From NCBI RefSeq assembly GCF_040066175.1, contig NZ_JBEAAM010000023.1, positions 1 to 64,000 on the forward strand: 64,000 bases of DNA, in the 5' to 3' direction. The notes under the pieces were generated by a model. The model did no database searches. It worked only from the letters and a program-made list of their open reading frames with translations, and was not told the DNA's origin. Positions 51,951 through 60,811 of the stretch are shown one piece after another. Position numbers and translations under genes: made by a program. Source of the DNA: Solimonas sp040066175 (GTDB taxonomy: Bacteria > Pseudomonadota > Gammaproteobacteria > Nevskiales > Nevskiaceae). How positions within the stretch are numbered: the first letter of the stretch is position 1; each line of letters begins with the position of its first letter.

Positions 51951-53120
51951 TCAGAAGCGGCGCGCCAGCCGCAGATTCAGCACGAGGTAATCGACCAGGC
52001 CGGGGTTGGCGACATCCACCGAGCCGATCGCGTAGCCGGCGCTGGCGTCGTACCACTCGGCACCGGCGCCCAGTTCCCAGTCGCCGAGCGCCTTGCGCAG
52101 ATCGACGCGCAGCGACAGCGCGCCGTAGGGCGACAGCCGGTAATCGCTGGACGCGAGCCCGTCGCCGCGCGCACTGGCGTAATACGGCGCGTAGAAGTAG
52201 GCCTGCGACTGGCTGTACCAGCGCAGCGCCGGCGTGAGGCGCCAGCTGTCGGCGATGACCTGGTTCCAGGCGACTTCCAGCGTGTGCGCCTCGATCTTCC
52301 AGTCGTCGTGGAAATAGCGGTAATCGACGTGCAGTGCGCCACCCAGTGCGCCGACGTAGTGACGCAGCCGCGCACTCAGCGCCCACAGTGCGCGGCGGTC
52401 GGGCCGCGCGTCGCGCACCGTGCCGGCGTCTTCGACGATGAACGCGCGCTTGTACGGATCGCTCAGGTAGCCGTCGTGCAGCGTGTAGCTCAGCGCCGTC
52501 TGCAGCACGGTCTGCGCATCGACGATCCACGACACGCCGCCGTAGGCGCTGACACTGTCCTTGTCCGCCGTGTCGATCACGTCGGTGCTGCTGGCACCGA
52601 CCACCGGATCGAGCCGGTCGTAGGAGTAGCCCAGACCGCCGCTGACCGTGTACTGGCCGTGCGGCGGCGTGTACGCGGACTCGATGCCGCCGTTGATGGC
52701 CTCGTAGTCGTCCTCGGTCGAGTAGCCGAGCGAGGCGCTCCAGTCGAGATCCGCGAACGGCAGGCTCCAGGACGCCTGCACGTCGGCGCGTTCCTCCTCG
52801 ATGCTCGCGCCGCTCATCACCTGCACGGGTCGTCCGTCCGCATCCGGCTGCACCCACCAGGGCGAGGCGCCGCTCATGGTTTCGTAGGTCGCATTGACGC
52901 TGAGCGTCTGCTCGCCGAAGGGCGCGACGACGCGGAACAGGTGCGAGTCGATCGTGTAGCGCTCCGAACTCCGCCCGCTGGCGGCGCGGCCGGATGGCAG
53001 ATCGGCTTCCTGGTAGTGCGAATACAGGTAATCGGTCTGCACGTCGGCCTGCGCGAGGCCCGGCAGCGCCAGGGCCGCGGCGGTGAGTGCGGACAGCGAA
53101 GGTCTGGTCGGTGTGGTCAT
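51951..53120 (-). CDS. DUF3570 outer-membrane beta-barrel protein
   Basis: A 389-residue protein with a signal peptide (SLSALTAAALALPGLAQA). Long alternating aromatic strands follow (RYTIDSHLFRVVAPFG, DWSASLGYSTEDDYEAINGG), ending YLVLNLRLARRF, a typical outer-membrane barrel terminus. DUF3570 genes usually sit beside a DUF4266 lipoprotein, a thioredoxin-like gene and apbE (flavinyltransferase) in a set thought to move electrons at the cell surface. Here only DUF4266 is present, 1 base upstream. The function is unproven. Confidence 0.85.
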   Translation of the reverse strand: MTTPTRPSLSALTAAALALPGLAQADVQTDYLYSHYQEADLPSGRAASGRSSERYTIDSHLFRVVAPFGEQTLSVNATYETMSGASPWWVQPDADGRPVQVMSGASIEEERADVQASWSLPFADLDWSASLGYSTEDDYEAINGGIESAYTPPHGQYTVSGGLGYSYDRLDPVVGASSTDVIDTADKDSVSAYGGVSWIVDAQTVLQTALSYTLHDGYLSDPYKRAFIVEDAGTVRDARPDRRALWALSARLRHYVGALGGALHVDYRYFHDDWKIEAHTLEVAWNQVIADSWRLTPALRWYSQSQAYFYAPYYASARGDGLASSDYRLSPYGALSLRVDLRKALGDWELGAGAEWYDASAGYAIGSVDVANPGLVDYLVLNLRLARRF

Positions 53121-53121
53121 G

Positions 53122-53340
53122 TCAGTTGCACCCGCAGCCGCCGCCGCCCAGCGAGGCGCCGCCGCTGGCCGCTTCCTTGCTGAACTCGACGTGCCGGCGA
53201 TAGGACGACAGCACCGGATCGGGCTCGAAGGCCATTTCCGCGCGCGCCAGATCGCCGCGCTGCCAGGGCTGCACCGTCGCACAGGCCGTGCACATCGCCG
53301 CGAGCAGCACGAGGCTCGCGCACCGGACCACCTTGTTCAT
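53122..53340 (-). CDS. DUF4266 small lipoprotein
   Basis: A 72-residue lipoprotein: lipobox TACAT (Cys about 19), the DUF4266 core VQPWQRGDLARAEMAFEPDP, and a striking C-terminus GGASLGGGGCGCN with two Cys in a Gly-rich tail. That tail is typical of the family and could bind metal or be modified. ATG 53340 has GGGGAGAG upstream. Coupled to DUF3570 and 45 bases downstream of the acyl-CoA dehydrogenase gene, so it may be the tail of the large TetR-controlled operon. Confidence 0.85.
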   Translation of the reverse strand: MNKVVRCASLVLLAAMCTACATVQPWQRGDLARAEMAFEPDPVLSSYRRHVEFSKEAASGGASLGGGGCGCN

Positions 53341-53385
53341 CGACTCTCCCCGTCTGCAGTCGAACTTCCGCACCGCGCCCGCATG

Positions 53386-54525
53386 CTAATCCAGAATCGA
53401 GCGCGCGATGATCTCCTTCATGATCTCCGAGGTGCCGGCGAAGATGCGGTTGATGCGCTCGTCCTGGTACATGCGGCAGATCGGATACTCGTCCATGTAG
53501 CCGGCGCCGCCATGCAGCTGCACGCCCTCGTCCACGGCACGTCCATAGACTTCGCTGGCGAACAGCTTGGCGCGCGCCGCGTCCTCGGCGGACAGCCTGC
53601 CCTCGTTGTGCACCTCGACGCAGCGATCGACGAAGGTCTGCGCGATCTCGATCTCGGCGTCCAGCGCAGCCAGCTTGAAGCGCGTGTTCTGCATCTTGCT
53701 CAGCGGCTTGCCGAACACCTTGCGGTTGCGCACGAACTCCGCGGTGACGTCCACGGCCGCGCGGGCCGCCGCGACGTTGCCGGCCGCGGACATCAGGCGC
53801 TCCTCGGCCAGCGCATGCATCAGGTGATAGAAGCCCTTGTTCACCTGGCCGAGCACGTTCTCCTTGGGCACGCGCACATCGCGGAAGAACAGCTCGGCGG
53901 TATCCTGCGACTTCAGGCCCATCTTCTTCAGGTTGCGGCCGCGCTCGAAGCCCTCCATGCCACGCTCGACGATGAACAGCGTGATGCCATGCGGATTGCT
54001 GGCGTCGGTGCGCGCCGCGACGAACACCAGGTCGCTGAGGATGCCATTGGAGATGTAGGTCTTGGCGCCGTTGAGCAGCCAGTGGTCGCCGCGATCGACC
54101 GCGTGCGTCCGCATCCCCGCGAGATCGGACCCGGCATCCGGCTCGGTCATCGCCACCGCGAGAATCTTGCGGCCACTGATGATGTCCGGGAAATAGCGCC
54201 GCTTCTGCTCGTCCGTACCGAAGGTGCCGAGATACGGCGCGATCAGGCGGCTGTGCACCGACATGAAGAAGCCGGGATCGCCGTGATGGACGTTCTCCTC
54301 GATCAGGATCTGCTCGTAGCGGAAGTCCTTGATCCCCAGGCCGCCGTAGCGCTCGTCGGCCCACATGCACAGGAAGCCGGCGGCACCGGCCTTGAGGAAG
54401 GCCTCGCGATCGACGATGCCCGCCTCGCGCCAGCGTTCGGAATGCGGACGGATCTCGGTCCGGAAGAACTTGCGCGCCGAATCACGGAACAGTTCCATCT
54501 CGGCAGACAGGGGCTTTCTTTGCAT
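53386..54525 (-). CDS. Acyl-CoA dehydrogenase
   Basis: A 379-residue FAD enzyme that introduces the alpha-beta double bond in acyl-CoAs. Typical blocks are LAVAMTEPDAGSDLAGM (flavin/substrate), NGAKTYISNG, the helical C-terminal half, and QLHGGAGYMDEYP with the catalytic-base Glu region, ending RINRIFAGTSEIMKEII. Chain-length or branch preference cannot be read directly. It lies 34 bases after the DUF1329 gene in an operon with a RoxA-like cytochrome. It would act after the acyl-CoA synthetase encoded on the divergent arm. Confidence 0.92.
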   Translation of the reverse strand: MQRKPLSAEMELFRDSARKFFRTEIRPHSERWREAGIVDREAFLKAGAAGFLCMWADERYGGLGIKDFRYEQILIEENVHHGDPGFFMSVHSRLIAPYLGTFGTDEQKRRYFPDIISGRKILAVAMTEPDAGSDLAGMRTHAVDRGDHWLLNGAKTYISNGILSDLVFVAARTDASNPHGITLFIVERGMEGFERGRNLKKMGLKSQDTAELFFRDVRVPKENVLGQVNKGFYHLMHALAEERLMSAAGNVAAARAAVDVTAEFVRNRKVFGKPLSKMQNTRFKLAALDAEIEIAQTFVDRCVEVHNEGRLSAEDAARAKLFASEVYGRAVDEGVQLHGGAGYMDEYPICRMYQDERINRIFAGTSEIMKEIIARSILD

Positions 54526-54559
54526 GACGGTCGGGTGCCGGTGGTCGTGTCGGGTGGCG

Positions 54560-55915
54560 CTACTTGAGCGATTTCTTTTGCACCGACGCCGCCTCGAAGT
54601 ACTCGTCGGGGAAGCGCACGGAAAAGTCGTTGGGCTTGTCCTCGTTGGCCATCGCCGTGACGAAGTAGCGGCCGGAGTTGAAGTGGTAGATCACCTCGGG
54701 CACGCCGCCGACCGACTGCACGTTGGGCACGAACACCGTATGCCCTTCCTGGAACTGGTAGAGACCACCGCGGCTGTCGTAGTTGTCGATCGCCGCCGGA
54801 TACCAGCTGTCCTCGTCGATGTAGAAGCGGCGCTTGTGGAAGGTGTGGTTGGTGCCCGGGCGGATGCCGGCCTCGACGATCCAGACGCGGTGCAGCTCGT
54901 AGCGCGGCAGGTCCTGGTTGAGATGCTTGGGCCGCGCGAGGTCTCTGAACTTCACCTTCGGGCCGCCGATCAGGTGGGCGTTGTACGGAACGATCATCTC
55001 CTTCTTGCCGAGCAGCTTCCAGTCGAAGCGGTCCATCACGCCGTTGAACATGTCCACCTGGTCGTAGAACTGGTGACCGTCGGTGCCCTCATAGGGGTTG
55101 TCACAGCACACCGTCGGTGCGCGGCGGATGCGCTTGAGCGCCGGCGAGTACAGCCACGCCGCGCGGCCCTCGCCGCCGGTGCCGGCCTTCTCGTGCACGA
55201 GGATCATCGTGCCGGCCAGGCGCGGCGGCGCGATGGTCTTGGAGAAGTACTTGAGGAACAGACCGCTGTCCCGGGTCAAAGGCACCGGGTCCTTGTCGGT
55301 CGCGTAGTAGAAGTTCACCTCCTCGACGATCTTGGTCAGCTGGAAGTCGCCATTGGCCTGCACGATCATCTGGTTGTTGTAGCGGCGCGCGCCGTCGCCG
55401 CGATAGCGCACGCGGTGATTCCAGATCACTTCGGCGCCGCTCTTCGGGATCGGGAAGGTGAAGCCCTGCCTGCAATTGTCCGGGCTGTCGGTGCCGATCA
55501 GTTCGCAGCGGGTCGCGTTGGCGATCGTCGCGTCATAGATGAACTGCGGAAACGAGACCACGCGATGGCTCGGATAGACGTTCATCCGATAGCTGTCGTA
55601 CGACGACAGCAGCTGCTTGTGGCCCTCGGTCAGCTGGTCGGCGTACTGCGCCATGTTCGCCCGGGTGATCGTGAACAGCGGCTGTTCCGCATCGATCATC
55701 GGGTCCGCCGGATACTCGCCGGTCAGTGCGCCGCGCCGCGGCGCCGGCGTCCACGGCGGCACCGAGCCGCTGGCATTGCCGGCCCGCTCGGCGCCGACCG
55801 GCGTAAGGTCCTTGCCCAGGCGCGCCGCTTCGTCGGCCGACACTTTCGCGTGCACGGGGCACGCCAGCCCGAGCAGAGCGGCGAACAGCAAACACGACTG
55901 CGGCTTGAAGCGCAC
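54560..55915 (-). CDS. DUF1329 exported protein
   Basis: A 451-residue periplasmic/outer-membrane protein with a signal peptide ending PVHA (about residue 23), then the family opening KVSADEAARLGKDLTPVGAE. Diagnostic segments include FVPNVQSVGGVPEVIYHFNS and RRFYIDEDSW. GTG 55915 has GGGAG upstream and gives the family length. Its partner DUF1302 precedes it by 14 bases. The pair is widespread in gammaproteobacteria near lipid and hydrophobic-compound genes; the biochemical role is not established. I infer transfer of a hydrophobic substrate or product across the envelope. Confidence 0.87.
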   Translation of the reverse strand: MRFKPQSCLLFAALLGLACPVHAKVSADEAARLGKDLTPVGAERAGNASGSVPPWTPAPRRGALTGEYPADPMIDAEQPLFTITRANMAQYADQLTEGHKQLLSSYDSYRMNVYPSHRVVSFPQFIYDATIANATRCELIGTDSPDNCRQGFTFPIPKSGAEVIWNHRVRYRGDGARRYNNQMIVQANGDFQLTKIVEEVNFYYATDKDPVPLTRDSGLFLKYFSKTIAPPRLAGTMILVHEKAGTGGEGRAAWLYSPALKRIRRAPTVCCDNPYEGTDGHQFYDQVDMFNGVMDRFDWKLLGKKEMIVPYNAHLIGGPKVKFRDLARPKHLNQDLPRYELHRVWIVEAGIRPGTNHTFHKRRFYIDEDSWYPAAIDNYDSRGGLYQFQEGHTVFVPNVQSVGGVPEVIYHFNSGRYFVTAMANEDKPNDFSVRFPDEYFEAASVQKKSLK

Positions 55916-55929
55916 GGTGATTCTCCCGG

Positions 55930-58497
55930 TCAAAACTGATACTTGATGAAGGCGCGCGCGGTGTCGCGGTCGCGCCACAGGTTGGCCCTGCCGCCACCGG
56001 CCTGCAGGTTGTAGCCGAGGTTCAGCGACAGGCTGGCCTTGTAGCGGATCTCCAGGTTCACGTCGGCGAGCATGCGCCCCTGCACGAAGTTGCTGGCCAG
56101 TCCCGGCGCGGTGCCTTTCACGTCGTGCTTCCACAGGATCGTCGGGCGCAGGCTGATGCCGGGCAGCACCGACTCGTAGCTGATGATCGCGATCATGTCG
56201 TAGCCCCAGGACAGCCGGTCCGGATACAGGTCGAGATCTTCCTGGTGCGGATTGAAGCGGATGCCGTCGGGACCGTAGGAGCAGGCGATGTTGGTCGAGC
56301 AGGCCTGGCGCTGCGCGGCCGCATCGGTCCAGTACGCGCCGCTGCCGTCGGCGCCGGCGCTGGCGTGCAGGTAGGTACCCGGCGCTTCGAGCTGCAGCTC
56401 GTCGAGCGCCGGCAGGCCGGGTACCCAGGTCGCGCCGCTCTCGAACAGCCAGATCACCTGGTCGGCGAACAGCAGCCGCGACACCCATTCGGTCGCGCCC
56501 ATCAGATAGGTGCCGCCGAGGTTGAACTGGTAGCTGTCGAAGGTCTCCCAGCCGCGGATGTAGGCATTGGGCGGGTTCAGGCCGAGCGTCCCGCCGCGAT
56601 ACGGCACGATGAACGACGGAAAATAGCGGCCGGCACCGGCGGCGTGGCCATAGAACAGATCGAAGGTGTCGTTGAACGCACCGGGCGTGCCGCTGGCATC
56701 GACGACGAAATCGCTGGCCGCGTAGAACTGCCCGCTGTCGAGCGTGTTCGATCCGTCCGGCAGCTTCGCGGCGTTGGGAATGATTCCCGAGCCGGAGCAG
56801 CCGGTCTGCGGCAGGTGACAGTTGGTCGCCGACGGCCCGTAGGCGGCGAAGGCCAGATCCTCCAGATCGACCTGCATCGGCGCGTCCGGCCGGTAGGCCA
56901 CCTCACCCTGCAGCGCGAAATCGCCGAAGGTGGTGTTGAACGACAGCCCGAACATGCGGATGTTGCGCGGGTATTCGAGCTGCACTCGGATCGCGTCGAA
57001 GTCAATCGCCGCGTCGGTCGCGCCCTCGGGATCATTGGGCGCCGTCAGCGCGTGGTACAGCGGCACGTCGATGCAGGCCTGCGTGAAGCTCACGGTGTCG
57101 GTCGCGTGCTTGCCGCAGGCTTCGGGCACCGAGAACACGCTGACGAACGGCAGCCGCGAGTGGTAGTGCATGAAGAACAGGCCGAACTCGGTGCCGGAAT
57201 TGAGCCACTCGGCGTAGTACTTCAGGCCGATGCCGTACTGGCCTTTCCAGCCGGGTTCGCGGTCGCGTTCGCGCACGAAACCGATCGAGGTGTTGGTCGT
57301 CCCCGACAGCGGGTTGTCGATCAGGTAGCCGAGCCGCTCGGGGTCGTCGGGCAGGCTGCCGAAGCCCAGGGTCAGCACGTCGCGCCCCGCGTCGTTCGTG
57401 CCGATGTCGGCGAAGGAGTAGAAAGAGCCGGGCGCCGGCGCCACCGATGGCTGCCATTCGAGCTGGTAGAAGCCCTCCAGCGTCGTCGAGTCGAGCACCG
57501 TCGCCGACGCGAAGGCCATCGCCACCGGCGTGAACACTTCCTCGATCTGTGCACCGACCCGCAGCAGGTTGTTGGCGTCGGCGGGGTTGGCCTGGTTGAT
57601 CGAATCGAAGACCAGCACGGTCGATTCTCCCCAGCTGACCAGCTGGCGGCCGAGCTTGACGGTGAGCTCGCGCTCGCCCGGCAGCTGGAACGACCCATAG
57701 AACAGCGCATCCAGCAGCTGAAAATCAGCGCCGATCTGGCGCAGCGTCTCGCGATCACGGCGCTTGGCCTGCACCGGCCCGCCGCGGCTGTAGACCAGGC
57801 CGCATGGCTGGTCGTCCGGATTGCGCTGCGGCGGACAGGGCTTGGAATCGACGCGCACCAGACCGACCGGCACCGTGCCGACCGGCAGCGCTGCGCCCGG
57901 GATCAGCGCCAGGACATCGATCGGCAGGCCCAGCAGGTCGGCCGGGTCGCTGATCACCTCGGTGCCCGGCAGCGAGACGTTGGCGACATCGAGCGCGTTC
58001 GCCGAGTTGATCTCGTTCGGATGGAATTCGGTGAAGCGGCGGTTGACGAAGTCGTGGAAATACAGCCCGCGCACGAACAGGCCAAAGTTGCCCAGGCCGA
58101 GCGTGAGGTCCGAGGTGAGCTTCAACGGTGCCTGCGTGAGGTCGTGGCGGTCGTAATTGAGATTGCCGTCGTCGCCGTTCATCGAGAACTGGCCCGGCGC
58201 ACTGACCAGCCGCTCGGCCGTGAACACCTGGTCGCGGAACAGGCCCTGGCAGCCCTGCCAGCGCAGGCGACCGTTCTCGCGCCCGCACAGGTCGGGGTCC
58301 AGGTTGGATTTGCCGACCAGATCGTCGGCGCGCGACTCCATGCGCCACGCGGCGCCGGCGGTCAGCGTCGTGTTGAGCACGCCCTCGAACGGCTGCCCGC
58401 TCCAGGCCGGCAGCTCGAAGGTCAAAGCCTGCACAGGCTGAGCGCACAGCGATGCCCATCCAGCGGCGAACCACACCGCCCATGTCCTGCGGTTCAT
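55930..58497 (-). CDS. DUF1302 outer-membrane protein
   Basis: An 855-residue predicted large beta-barrel. The signal peptide (VWFAAGWASLCAQPVQA) is followed by the DUF1302 opening (FEGVLNTTLTAGAAWRMESR), RLVSAPGQFSMNGDDGNLNYD, and VKLGRQLVSWGES, ending in a C-terminal strand FIKYQF with terminal Phe. Its length is above the more common 550-650 residues; extra Cys-containing loops (about 570-620) account for part. It forms a pair with DUF1329 and follows the RoxA-like cytochrome by 33 bases. Likely a pore or receptor for a hydrophobic compound; this is inference. Confidence 0.85.
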   Translation of the reverse strand: MNRRTWAVWFAAGWASLCAQPVQALTFELPAWSGQPFEGVLNTTLTAGAAWRMESRADDLVGKSNLDPDLCGRENGRLRWQGCQGLFRDQVFTAERLVSAPGQFSMNGDDGNLNYDRHDLTQAPLKLTSDLTLGLGNFGLFVRGLYFHDFVNRRFTEFHPNEINSANALDVANVSLPGTEVISDPADLLGLPIDVLALIPGAALPVGTVPVGLVRVDSKPCPPQRNPDDQPCGLVYSRGGPVQAKRRDRETLRQIGADFQLLDALFYGSFQLPGERELTVKLGRQLVSWGESTVLVFDSINQANPADANNLLRVGAQIEEVFTPVAMAFASATVLDSTTLEGFYQLEWQPSVAPAPGSFYSFADIGTNDAGRDVLTLGFGSLPDDPERLGYLIDNPLSGTTNTSIGFVRERDREPGWKGQYGIGLKYYAEWLNSGTEFGLFFMHYHSRLPFVSVFSVPEACGKHATDTVSFTQACIDVPLYHALTAPNDPEGATDAAIDFDAIRVQLEYPRNIRMFGLSFNTTFGDFALQGEVAYRPDAPMQVDLEDLAFAAYGPSATNCHLPQTGCSGSGIIPNAAKLPDGSNTLDSGQFYAASDFVVDASGTPGAFNDTFDLFYGHAAGAGRYFPSFIVPYRGGTLGLNPPNAYIRGWETFDSYQFNLGGTYLMGATEWVSRLLFADQVIWLFESGATWVPGLPALDELQLEAPGTYLHASAGADGSGAYWTDAAAQRQACSTNIACSYGPDGIRFNPHQEDLDLYPDRLSWGYDMIAIISYESVLPGISLRPTILWKHDVKGTAPGLASNFVQGRMLADVNLEIRYKASLSLNLGYNLQAGGGRANLWRDRDTARAFIKYQF

Positions 58498-58530
58498 CGT
58501 CGTCTCCCCCGACGTCGCGCGATCAAGCCC

Positions 58531-60567
58531 TCACAGCGTCTTCAGGTATTCGATCAGCGCACGCCGCTCCGCGTCGGTCAGCACGGCGGTGAAGTCGTGG
58601 CCCTGATTGCCCTGGCTGTAGAGATAGGTGTTGAACACCTTGCGGTTCTCGATGTCCTGCTGGTTCATCCGCAGACCTTCGAGCCGCGGCAGGTTCCACA
58701 GCAGGCCGATGTTCTCGTACAGCAGACCCAGCGCGTACTGCGCGGTCGAGGGCCGGCTCTGGTCCATCGGATCGCAGGCGGTGTACGCGCCCGTGCCGGG
58801 ATCGCCGCAGGCCAGTTCCTCGTATTTCCAGCCGAGTTTCGCGGTGTCGTAGGCACGCTCGAAGCTCGTGTCGTAGCCCATCACCACCAGACCCTGCTGG
58901 TCCGGCCGCGCCGGTGTGGACACGCGCCGCCAGATCTTCGGCCGCTCGCGCGCCGGATCGAGCACGCCCCAGATGTTCGGCAGAGCGCCGTTGTGCAGAT
59001 ACGGCGCGGCAGCCCAGATGCCCCACAGCGGCGGCGCCAGCAGGATCGGCGTCAGATTCTCCGTTTCGCCGGCCCGGCCGATGCCGCAGTAGAGGACGTT
59101 CTGGCCCATCGTCGCCGCCGGCATGCTGCCGTCGCGGTTGCGCATGCTCTGCATCGCTTCGGCATAGACCGGATCGGTGCGGATCACCGACATCGGCACC
59201 GTGTACGCGGCCAGTCCGCCGAGTTCCGGCGTTTCGAGGAAGGCCGGATCGTGGATGTAGCGCGGCGAGTAGGCGCCGTGACAGGACGCGCAGGAACCGT
59301 TGCCGGCGTCCGGGCGCGGCGCCGGATTGTCCAGACCCGGCGCCCACAGGTCTTTGGCGTGGAACAGGATCGCGCCCGCCTCGGCCAGCTGCGTGTCGAT
59401 CGGGCCGGGATACGGCGGCGGCGCGAGCGTCTCCGCCCAGGTCTGGAAAGGGCCGGCATGCGCGTCCATCCAGGCCAGCGCGCCGGCATCGTCACCCGAC
59501 AGGCTGCGCGCGAGATCGTAGTAGGCGGCGAGGTCGATGCGCGACGAATCCGTCGGCAGCACCGCGCCGTGGAATTTCTGCGCGCGGTAGGCGAGGTTCC
59601 ACCACGGCGGGCTCTTGATGTTGCCGATCGCCTGACTCGCCACGATCTTGTCGTTGAGCAGCAGTTGCGGGTTGCCGCCGCTGAACAGCACGAAAGCGAG
59701 CTGGAAGAAGTCGATTGCGCCGGTGCCGCGATTGGTCGAGATCGTGATCAGCTGCGTGGCGTCGGCCGGCGTGCCGCCGCTGCTGTTGGCCTTGGCGAAA
59801 TCGCTGCCGGCGACGGCGAAATCGCCGATGCTGCCGGCACCGCCGAGCAGCGGACCGAGACGGCCGTCGGCGGTGTCGATCTGGCCGTTGTGGCAGAACA
59901 CGCAGACCTTGGTGCCGATCTCACCGGTCCAGCGGCCGTCGGGTCGGCGGATCTGCGTATAGGCCAGCGGCAGCTGGCCGGAGCCGCCGTCCGTGGCATT
60001 GGGATCCTCGCCCGGCAGCGGATAGGGATTGCGCGCGCGGCTCAGCGGCGAGCCGTGCCGCTGCGCGACCAGTTCATCGAAATTGTCCGGCCGACCCGGC
60101 AGGCCCCAGACCCGCCACAGATCGTTGTAGTCCGCGGCCGGCAGTCCGCCCGGAACGTCCTGGCCGCCGGCGAAGCTGACCGGCGAACCGACCGCGCCGT
60201 TGCCATGTGCCACGAGGCCGCCGAGCGCAGCCTGTGCGCGCAGCTCGCCGCAGGTCGTCGGGCGTGGCACGGCATTGTCGCAGCTGCGCCAGTGCGCGTT
60301 GAACGCGACGGCGCGACCTTGATTGACGCCGGGCACGAGCAGCTCGCGCGGATCGCGTGGCAGCGCCGCGTCGTCGCCGCGGCCCTCGCAGAACTTCACC
60401 CAGACATTACCGCCGCGCGGGCCGCCGAGCAGCGGATACTCGGTCGCCGCCGGAGCGGGCGTCGGCGTCGTGCCGCCAGCCGATGCACGCTCCGTGACTT
60501 CGCCGGCACAGGCGGAGAGCGCGAGTGCGACGGGTGCGACGACGAGCACGTTCGGTGTCCGGATCAT
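58531..60567 (-). CDS. RoxA-like dihaem cytochrome c (candidate surface oxygenase/peroxidase)
   Basis: A 678-residue exported protein with lipobox-like LALSACAG (Cys about 20). It has two c-haem motifs, Cys222-Cys225-His226 (CVFCH) and Cys426-Cys429-His430 (CASCH), 204 residues apart. MauG and cytochrome c peroxidases have a much shorter haem spacing. Rubber oxygenase RoxA has nearly this spacing and almost the same length. AAPYLHNGALPNIWGVLDP followed by RPKIWRRV also resembles RoxA's MauG-like motif region. Trp322-Trp323 lie between the haems. RoxA-type enzymes cleave polyisoprene with O2. A peroxidase or other dihaem function remains possible. AGGAG precedes ATG 60567. First intact gene of the TetR-linked operon. 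Confidence 0.7.
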   Translation of the reverse strand: MIRTPNVLVVAPVALALSACAGEVTERASAGGTTPTPAPAATEYPLLGGPRGGNVWVKFCEGRGDDAALPRDPRELLVPGVNQGRAVAFNAHWRSCDNAVPRPTTCGELRAQAALGGLVAHGNGAVGSPVSFAGGQDVPGGLPAADYNDLWRVWGLPGRPDNFDELVAQRHGSPLSRARNPYPLPGEDPNATDGGSGQLPLAYTQIRRPDGRWTGEIGTKVCVFCHNGQIDTADGRLGPLLGGAGSIGDFAVAGSDFAKANSSGGTPADATQLITISTNRGTGAIDFFQLAFVLFSGGNPQLLLNDKIVASQAIGNIKSPPWWNLAYRAQKFHGAVLPTDSSRIDLAAYYDLARSLSGDDAGALAWMDAHAGPFQTWAETLAPPPYPGPIDTQLAEAGAILFHAKDLWAPGLDNPAPRPDAGNGSCASCHGAYSPRYIHDPAFLETPELGGLAAYTVPMSVIRTDPVYAEAMQSMRNRDGSMPAATMGQNVLYCGIGRAGETENLTPILLAPPLWGIWAAAPYLHNGALPNIWGVLDPARERPKIWRRVSTPARPDQQGLVVMGYDTSFERAYDTAKLGWKYEELACGDPGTGAYTACDPMDQSRPSTAQYALGLLYENIGLLWNLPRLEGLRMNQQDIENRKVFNTYLYSQGNQGHDFTAVLTDAERRALIEYLKTL

Positions 60568-60577
60568 CCGTATCTCC

Positions 60578-60724
60578 TCACAGCGTCTTGCGGTATTCGA
60601 CGAGCGCATGCCACTCGGCGTCGGTCAGCACCGCGGTGAAGGTGTGTGCGCACACGCTGAGCGGCAGCGACGCGCACAGCGCCCACGCGGTCGCCTTGCG
60701 CCGGTTCGCGTCGCTACGCTCCAC
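60578..60724 (-). pseudogene. Relic of a second RoxA-like cytochrome gene (signal peptide fused to C-terminal tail)
   Basis: A 48-codon frame from GTG 60724. It starts with a basic region (MERSDANRRKA) and a hydrophobic signal (WALCASLPLSVCA), then runs straight into HTFTAVLTDAEWHALVEYRK-TL and a stop. That tail matches the last residues of the downstream cytochrome (HDFTAVLTDAERRALIEYLK-TL) at 18 of 22 positions. The simplest reading is a tandem paralogue that lost its entire middle, including both haem sites, by deletion. It ends 10 bases before the intact gene's start. It could still be translated as a tiny exported peptide. Confidence 0.75.
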
Positions 60725-60741
60725 GCACCAGGCCGATTTAT

Positions 60742-60781
60742 TTGACATTTGTCACTATAAGGATGAATTGACATTTGTCAA
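60742..60781. promoter_or_regulatory. Twin palindromic operators and promoter between the TetR gene and the cytochrome operon
   Basis: Two copies of a palindrome, TTGACA-TT-TGTCAC (60742-60755) and the perfect TTGACA-TT-TGTCAA (60768-60781), stand 26 bases apart. On the minus strand TTGACA (60781-60776), a 16-base spacer and TATAGT (60759-60754) make a strong sigma-70 promoter firing toward the cytochrome operon. One operator covers its -35 and the other its -10/start. The adjacent TetR protein is the obvious binder. Confidence 0.7.
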
Positions 60782-60811
60782 CTTTTGGTGCGGTCGCTAT
60801 GCTCGCCACAC

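Noticed and set aside
56125..60639. A 1504-codon open frame on the plus strand opposite the DUF1302 and cytochrome genes
   Set aside because: It is an antisense shadow: low-complexity Arg/Ala/Gly composition, no domains, and it covers two well-supported minus-strand genes. Long antisense frames are expected at this GC content.
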